Part shown: piece after piece, positions 60,278-64,000 of the stretch
Numbering within the stretch: position 1 is the first letter of the stretch
Layout: the number at the start of each line of letters is the position of its first letter
Assembly (NCBI GenBank): GCA_963974485.1
Contig: CAXBBS010000007.1
Span: 34,639 to 98,638 of the forward strand
Source of the DNA: JAALKW01 sp963974485
Lineage (GTDB): Bacteria > Pseudomonadota > Gammaproteobacteria > Legionellales > Legionellaceae
DNA length: 64,000 nucleotides
Direction of reading: 5' to 3'
Made by a program: the position numbers and the translations under genes
Notes under the pieces: generated by a model
Database searches by the model: none
What the model was told of the DNA's origin: nothing
What the model saw: only the letters and a program-made list of their open reading frames with translations

Positions 60278-62275
60278 TTACGGGTACGTTACCGTATTTG
60301 GATCATCAATCGCCTGCGTCACAGCCATATGAACTGCCGGGCCTGGCTGCGTATAAAACACACCGGGCGTTGGGTTATTACCTGGACCACCTGGATTATA
60401 TAATTTTAAATAAGGCGTGCCTGTCGCTGGATTCGTTCCGCCAGCAGGAATATCCAAATAGGTAATTTGCCGCATAGCCGCTTCATCGCCTTTTAAAACA
60501 ACATCTATATAATTATTATTATCCGCTACATACGCATCATTTTCTGGCGTTCCGGCTCGCGCGAGACTCGCCAAGCCAACCACCTCTATTATTCCAGCTC
60601 CAGGAATTGTGTACGCAACTCCCGTGTTCTCAAGATAAATTGGATTGCTATCGGCCCTCACTTGGATACGAAAAAAATTGCTATAATCACTGGGCATTAA
60701 GCTCATCGGGCGATCAACTGAAGGTTTGAAATTACCGAGCGCAAAGCCAGCTGATGTATACATGCGCAAACGGTACTGTGCATCCGAAGCTCCATAATAT
60801 GCAATGCCATCATTAGGTACATTGCCTGAAAAATCGGGTTGCGTTGTTTGCCCTGCTGCAGACATGATGCTTAATTTAGCTGCCAATAAACTCGGGCCCC
60901 CATCGGGTAGATAAGGATTGCCACTGGCAAGACTCGCCCCCGTCATGCTCGTGAGTACATTACCTGGCCCAACCAAAGTCAGGTTAATAGGTATGCCGTT
61001 GGATGCGCCCTCAACAATTCTCACGGTCGTAGGATAAACAGATCCGGATTCACCTGGCGGAATACGATTTCCAAAAGGGCCCAAAATAACCACACAACTG
61101 CTTTCGTTATAAAAAAAGTTAGGAGTTAACGAGGCGACATGAGGAATGACTTTATCCCCTGTATTTAACGTTAATTGAAAAACAGTTGGATTAATCGTCC
61201 TCGTTAAAATGGGCTGGCTAAAACAAATCGGCATCGCATCATCATAATAAACCGTATAACCGTAAGCAGTCGCAATGCCTGCAGAATCTGTTGCTGGCGT
61301 ATAAGCGGCATAAGCAGCTCCTGGCGTTGAAATAATATTCCAAGCACCACCAGCATTAATCACAAAATATTCGCCATTAGGTACCGATTGAATGCCTTCA
61401 AATCCATAATTAGCTGACATAATTTTAGGTATGTTATCCCACACATCCGCATTCACTAATGGGCTATTTAATAACGTTTGATACACTGAATTGGGCGCAG
61501 CATACGCAACGGAGGCCGAAGCAGTCGCTGCTTGACTATTCGCCCCTTGAATTCGAAACGTGGTTGATGGTATCCGTGGTTCCTGACTATAACTCACAAG
61601 TGATAACACACAACTGCCCCCCGGAGCCACCGATGTGCAAGCATTGCCACCACCAGGATTTGGGCTAACGGTCACAATTTTATTAACTAAACCCGTATCT
61701 GAAAAATCGGCAATAATATTATTAACCGTAACCGAACGTGAGGTGTTCGTAACCGTTATCGTTTGTAAATCGCCTGTAACCAAAGCAAGTGAACTGGGTG
61801 CAATCGTAAGCACAGGAGCCGTGCTCGGGATGACATTCTGCTTGGCGACTTTTAAAATATCCATAACATCCCCCGGTGTTGAACAATAAATAGGATGTGC
61901 GGCTGTTGCATATTGGCACACTTTAGGTCCTGACCGAATAGGACTATTGATATCATCGGCAAGAATATTAAGCTTTAATAAACAACTCGCAGATGGCGCT
62001 AAATCAAACGTTGCGCGGCATGTGATAAGACCATCTTGCAACCCTGCACCGACAGGATCTTGGCTTACACCCGCAGGTAAATTATGCACGCCAATATCAT
62101 ACAACGCCAACGGTGTATGATTGGTAAGTTTATAATAAGCAATACCAGCATGCCCTCCATAAATAATTTGAGATGCTTTGACATTGGGTTCCAAAACAAA
62201 AATAGGTTGTGCCGAAAATACAGAGGACGTACAACCCATAAGTAACAGCAATAAGCTTTTTCTTTTGATATTCAT
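60278..62275 (-). CDS. large exported Pro/Gly-rich protein, coupled to an outer membrane barrel
   Basis: 665 residues. The signal sequence ends with L-L-M-G-C-T-S-S, a possible lipobox, or with S-V-F-S-A-Q as a normal cut. The mature part is beta-rich: a first domain of about 120 residues with S-C-L-L-K-L and paired Cys, a second immunoglobulin-like repeat (A-P-V-L-T-I-A-P-S-S-L-A-L to S-V-A-Y-A), then a large unassigned domain (about 260-665) rich in Gly, Pro, Ala and Tyr. No family recognised. The barrel gene is 17 bases upstream on the same strand, so they form an operon with argR. Confidence 0.72.
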   Translation of the reverse strand: MNIKRKSLLLLLMGCTSSVFSAQPIFVLEPNVKASQIIYGGHAGIAYYKLTNHTPLALYDIGVHNLPAGVSQDPVGAGLQDGLITCRATFDLAPSASCLLKLNILADDINSPIRSGPKVCQYATAAHPIYCSTPGDVMDILKVAKQNVIPSTAPVLTIAPSSLALVTGDLQTITVTNTSRSVTVNNIIADFSDTGLVNKIVTVSPNPGGGNACTSVAPGGSCVLSLVSYSQEPRIPSTTFRIQGANSQAATASASVAYAAPNSVYQTLLNSPLVNADVWDNIPKIMSANYGFEGIQSVPNGEYFVINAGGAWNIISTPGAAYAAYTPATDSAGIATAYGYTVYYDDAMPICFSQPILTRTINPTVFQLTLNTGDKVIPHVASLTPNFFYNESSCVVILGPFGNRIPPGESGSVYPTTVRIVEGASNGIPINLTLVGPGNVLTSMTGASLASGNPYLPDGGPSLLAAKLSIMSAAGQTTQPDFSGNVPNDGIAYYGASDAQYRLRMYTSAGFALGNFKPSVDRPMSLMPSDYSNFFRIQVRADSNPIYLENTGVAYTIPGAGIIEVVGLASLARAGTPENDAYVADNNNYIDVVLKGDEAAMRQITYLDIPAGGTNPATGTPYLKLYNPGGPGNNPTPGVFYTQPGPAVHMAVTQAIDDPNTVTYP

Positions 62276-62292
62276 CCTGTTATATCATCCAA

Positions 62293-63018
62293 TTATATAT
62301 TCCAATTAAAATTAAGTAATACTTGATGTACATAAAGATGATTCATACTTAGGGTTTGTGCGGTTTGCTGTGCAGCTGATACCCCTAAGCTTGTTCGGCC
62401 CAAATCTGAAAATTGATAACCTAAACCCACTGAAAACGGTGTACTCGACGCATACATCAATCCCGCACCGGCACTGTAAGCAAAACGGTTGGTGCTGTGG
62501 TCGCCAAAGGGAGGCATCGGAACTGCGCCCAAGATGCGTGGCGTTTCGTCATAGGCCGATGCTTGGTTGTTTGAAAAACCAAGGCTTGCATCCATGTAGG
62601 GCTGTAGATTTTGTGTGAACGCATACAATACTTTTACTGTACCCATCGCCGATAAACTATCGACGGTATATTGATACGTTAAATTATCAAAATCAGCTAA
62701 TCCAAATTGCTGAACAATCCCATTATTTTTCATATCATTGACAAAACCAAGCGTTGCACCCAGGTTGAGCTTTAATTTTGGTTTAATATCATAGGCTTTC
62801 CCAATAAATAATTGAGCGGCGAAACTATGCTTCCAATCATGATTGGCGACATATTGATTGCTGAAATTTTGCGGAGAGGTTTCTAGCAACAACATCTGTG
62901 TTTGTGCATTGTTATCAAAAGCAAGGCCCGGAGATAAGGTGAGAATAGTTGCATGGGCTATGCTGGAACAAAATAAACCACAAGTAATCAAGGCCATGCG
63001 ATGCCAGATGTTAAACAT
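62293..63018 (-). CDS. outer membrane beta-barrel protein of unknown function
   Basis: 241 residues: signal peptide of about 22 residues (cut near A-H-A), then about eight alternating strand segments rich in Tyr, Phe, Asn and Gly (e.g. H-S-F-A-A-Q-L-F-I-G-K-A, L-N-L-G-A-T-L-G-F-V, Y-M-D-A-S-L-G-F) and an ending F-N-W-N-I. It resembles the OmpA/OmpW-like small barrels of Legionella relatives. Its ATG overlaps the argR stop by 8 bases. Confidence 0.75.
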   Translation of the reverse strand: MFNIWHRMALITCGLFCSSIAHATILTLSPGLAFDNNAQTQMLLLETSPQNFSNQYVANHDWKHSFAAQLFIGKAYDIKPKLKLNLGATLGFVNDMKNNGIVQQFGLADFDNLTYQYTVDSLSAMGTVKVLYAFTQNLQPYMDASLGFSNNQASAYDETPRILGAVPMPPFGDHSTNRFAYSAGAGLMYASSTPFSVGLGYQFSDLGRTSLGVSAAQQTAQTLSMNHLYVHQVLLNFNWNI

Positions 63019-63490
63019 AACCTAGCTGCTCCCGCACTAAACTTAAACTTTGCTCGATACTTTGGATAGACTCAGGTGCAACAAAAATCGTGTCATCTCC
63101 TGCTATTGTACCTAAAATTTGACATTTTTTTTGATCAAGTACACGTGCAAGAAGCGACGCTGCTCCCGGGCTTGTTTTGATAATAATCATGCTTTCGTTC
63201 GCGACAATATCAATCACTAAATCACTTAAGCTACTATGGATAGGTGGCGCCTCAGCATCATGAGGCAAACAGTAAACCATCGCACCTTGGTCGTTTTTTG
63301 TTTTAATCGCATTGATTTTTCGAAGCAATCTTGAAATTTTTGACTGATTAACGTTATGCCCTTGCTCCTCCAACGCTAAAACAATCGCTTCTTGCGTCGT
63401 ATTGCCACCGTGTAATAACACGCGCTTTAAATCCTCAAGTATTATTTTGCTTGGCTTTATATTTTCTTTCACTACTTTTTCTGTTTTCAC
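63011..63490 (-). CDS. argR: arginine repressor ArgR
   Basis: 159 residues. N-terminal winged helix-turn-helix with T-T-Q-E-A-I-V-L-A-L-E-E-Q-G and V-N-Q-S-K-I-S-R-L-L-R-K, then the hexamer/arginine-binding domain with G-A-A-S-L-L-A-R-V-L-D and G-T-I-A-G-D-D-T-I-F-V-A. It controls arginine synthesis and, in Legionella relatives, some secreted-factor genes. The gene reads into the barrel gene, and a GNAT gene is divergent. Confidence 0.93.
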   Translation of the reverse strand: MKTEKVVKENIKPSKIILEDLKRVLLHGGNTTQEAIVLALEEQGHNVNQSKISRLLRKINAIKTKNDQGAMVYCLPHDAEAPPIHSSLSDLVIDIVANESMIIIKTSPGAASLLARVLDQKKCQILGTIAGDDTIFVAPESIQSIEQSLSLVREQLGYV

Positions 63491-63558
63491 GCTTACGCCC
63501 CAATATCAATAAAAATAATCTATACTGAAATTTATCCTACTTTTTTGGAGTTCACATC

Positions 63559-64000
63559 ATGATTGTACGTGATGCAAATATCAACGATACATTACAACTT
63601 TGTCAGCTACTCGCACAACTCAATTATGAGATGGATTCAACCACCATGCATGAACGAATTGAAGCATTTCAAAAAGACCGTCATCATTTGCTAGTCATTG
63701 AAAAAAATCAACAACTTATTGCGGCGATTGCGTTTGGATGCTACGAGCAACTCAGGCTCCCTGGCTGCTGCTGTCATATTGATGCCTTAATTATTCATCA
63801 AGATCATCGCGGCCAAGGTTTAGGCAAAAAACTCGTGGCCGAGGCCGAAGCCTACGCACTCAAATACGGCGCCGAAACCATTGAGCTTAAATCAGCCAAT
63901 CATCGCATAAAAACCGGAACCCATGCTTTTTACATGGGACTCGGCCAGGGCAAACGCATCTTAAATTACTTGCCTAATGATGGCTTCTCTGAAATCATCC
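63559..64000 (+). CDS. GNAT family N-acetyltransferase, cut by window end
   Basis: 147 residues before the edge, in an open frame with no stop. It starts M-I-V-R-D-A-N-I-N-D and has the acetyl-CoA-binding motif HQDHRGQGLGKKLVAEAEAY (residues about 81-100), typical of GNAT enzymes. GGAG lies 9 bases before the ATG. Substrate unknown. Divergent from argR across 68 bases, in which no clear ARG box was seen. Confidence 0.85.
   Translation, partial: MIVRDANINDTLQLCQLLAQLNYEMDSTTMHERIEAFQKDRHHLLVIEKNQQLIAAIAFGCYEQLRLPGCCCHIDALIIHQDHRGQGLGKKLVAEAEAYALKYGAETIELKSANHRIKTGTHAFYMGLGQGKRILNYLPNDGFSEII

Noticed and set aside
1..64000. CRISPR arrays, tRNA or rRNA genes, insertion sequences
   Set aside because: I looked for spaced direct repeats, tRNA-like cloverleaf ends, rRNA stretches and transposase motifs by eye and saw none.

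Overview
The window is a 64 kb piece of a gammaproteobacterial chromosome, most likely from the order Legionellales (Legionella/Coxiella relatives). The evidence is a single gene for a small IcmC/DotE-type membrane protein of the Dot/Icm type IVB secretion system, a fused aspartate kinase/diaminopimelate decarboxylase, several large helical or repeat-containing proteins of the kind these intracellular bacteria secrete, and housekeeping clusters in gammaproteobacterial order (hflK-hflC-purA, accB-accC-prmA, gyrA-serC-aroA-cmk-rpsA-lapA-lapB-pyrF). The species call is inference; no rRNA or tRNA gene was seen.

Layout. Positions 1-5.5 kb: purA (cut by the edge), hflC, hflK and trmB on the minus strand, then rpmB-rpmG, hpf, an HPr-like gene and pssA. 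5.7-8.5 kb: a DUF3579 gene convergent with the IcmC/DotE-like gene, a ferredoxin-NADP reductase-like flavoprotein and class I aldolase. 8.6-11.8 kb: aroQ-accB-accC-prmA. 11.8-16.6 kb: a sensor-only CHASE3-like membrane protein, mdh, hemW, plsY and tsaD. 16.6-18.9 kb: minC-lpxH-unknown gene. 18.9-23.3 kb: fadD and fadL (long-chain fatty-acid uptake and activation) flanking two unknown genes. 23.4-33 kb: the AK/DapDC fusion, an AddA/RecB-like helicase-nuclease, mrp, a solute-binding protein, rimO and an unknown gene. 33-36.9 kb: the operon glyA-nrdR-nusB-pgpA-AI-2E family permease. 37-45.8 kb: accessory island with a roughly 1,100-residue ankyrin-like protein whose frame is broken at an A10 run, a FimT/GspH pseudopilin, a HolD-like gene and a tandem pair of paralogous membrane proteins. 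45.8-55.5 kb: pyrF back to gyrA, the conserved cluster. 55.5-64 kb: a second accessory stretch with a two-repeat protein, radA, a VapBC toxin-antitoxin pair, a PlsC-like acyltransferase, a large exported protein plus an outer-membrane barrel coupled to argR, and the start of a GNAT acetyltransferase.

Most unusual observation: of the two adjacent paralogs at 41.2-45.7 kb, the larger is about 218 residues longer, and almost all of this is three copies of one 73-residue module inserted in frame at three separate places. The copies have identical length and no internal gaps, and the smaller paralog lacks them. This looks like an in-frame, protein-coding insertion element or a shuffled domain, similar in behaviour to the Rickettsia palindromic elements but of unknown family. 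Second is the A10 tract that separates a good start site from the long ankyrin-like frame and could act as a phase-variation or slippage switch.
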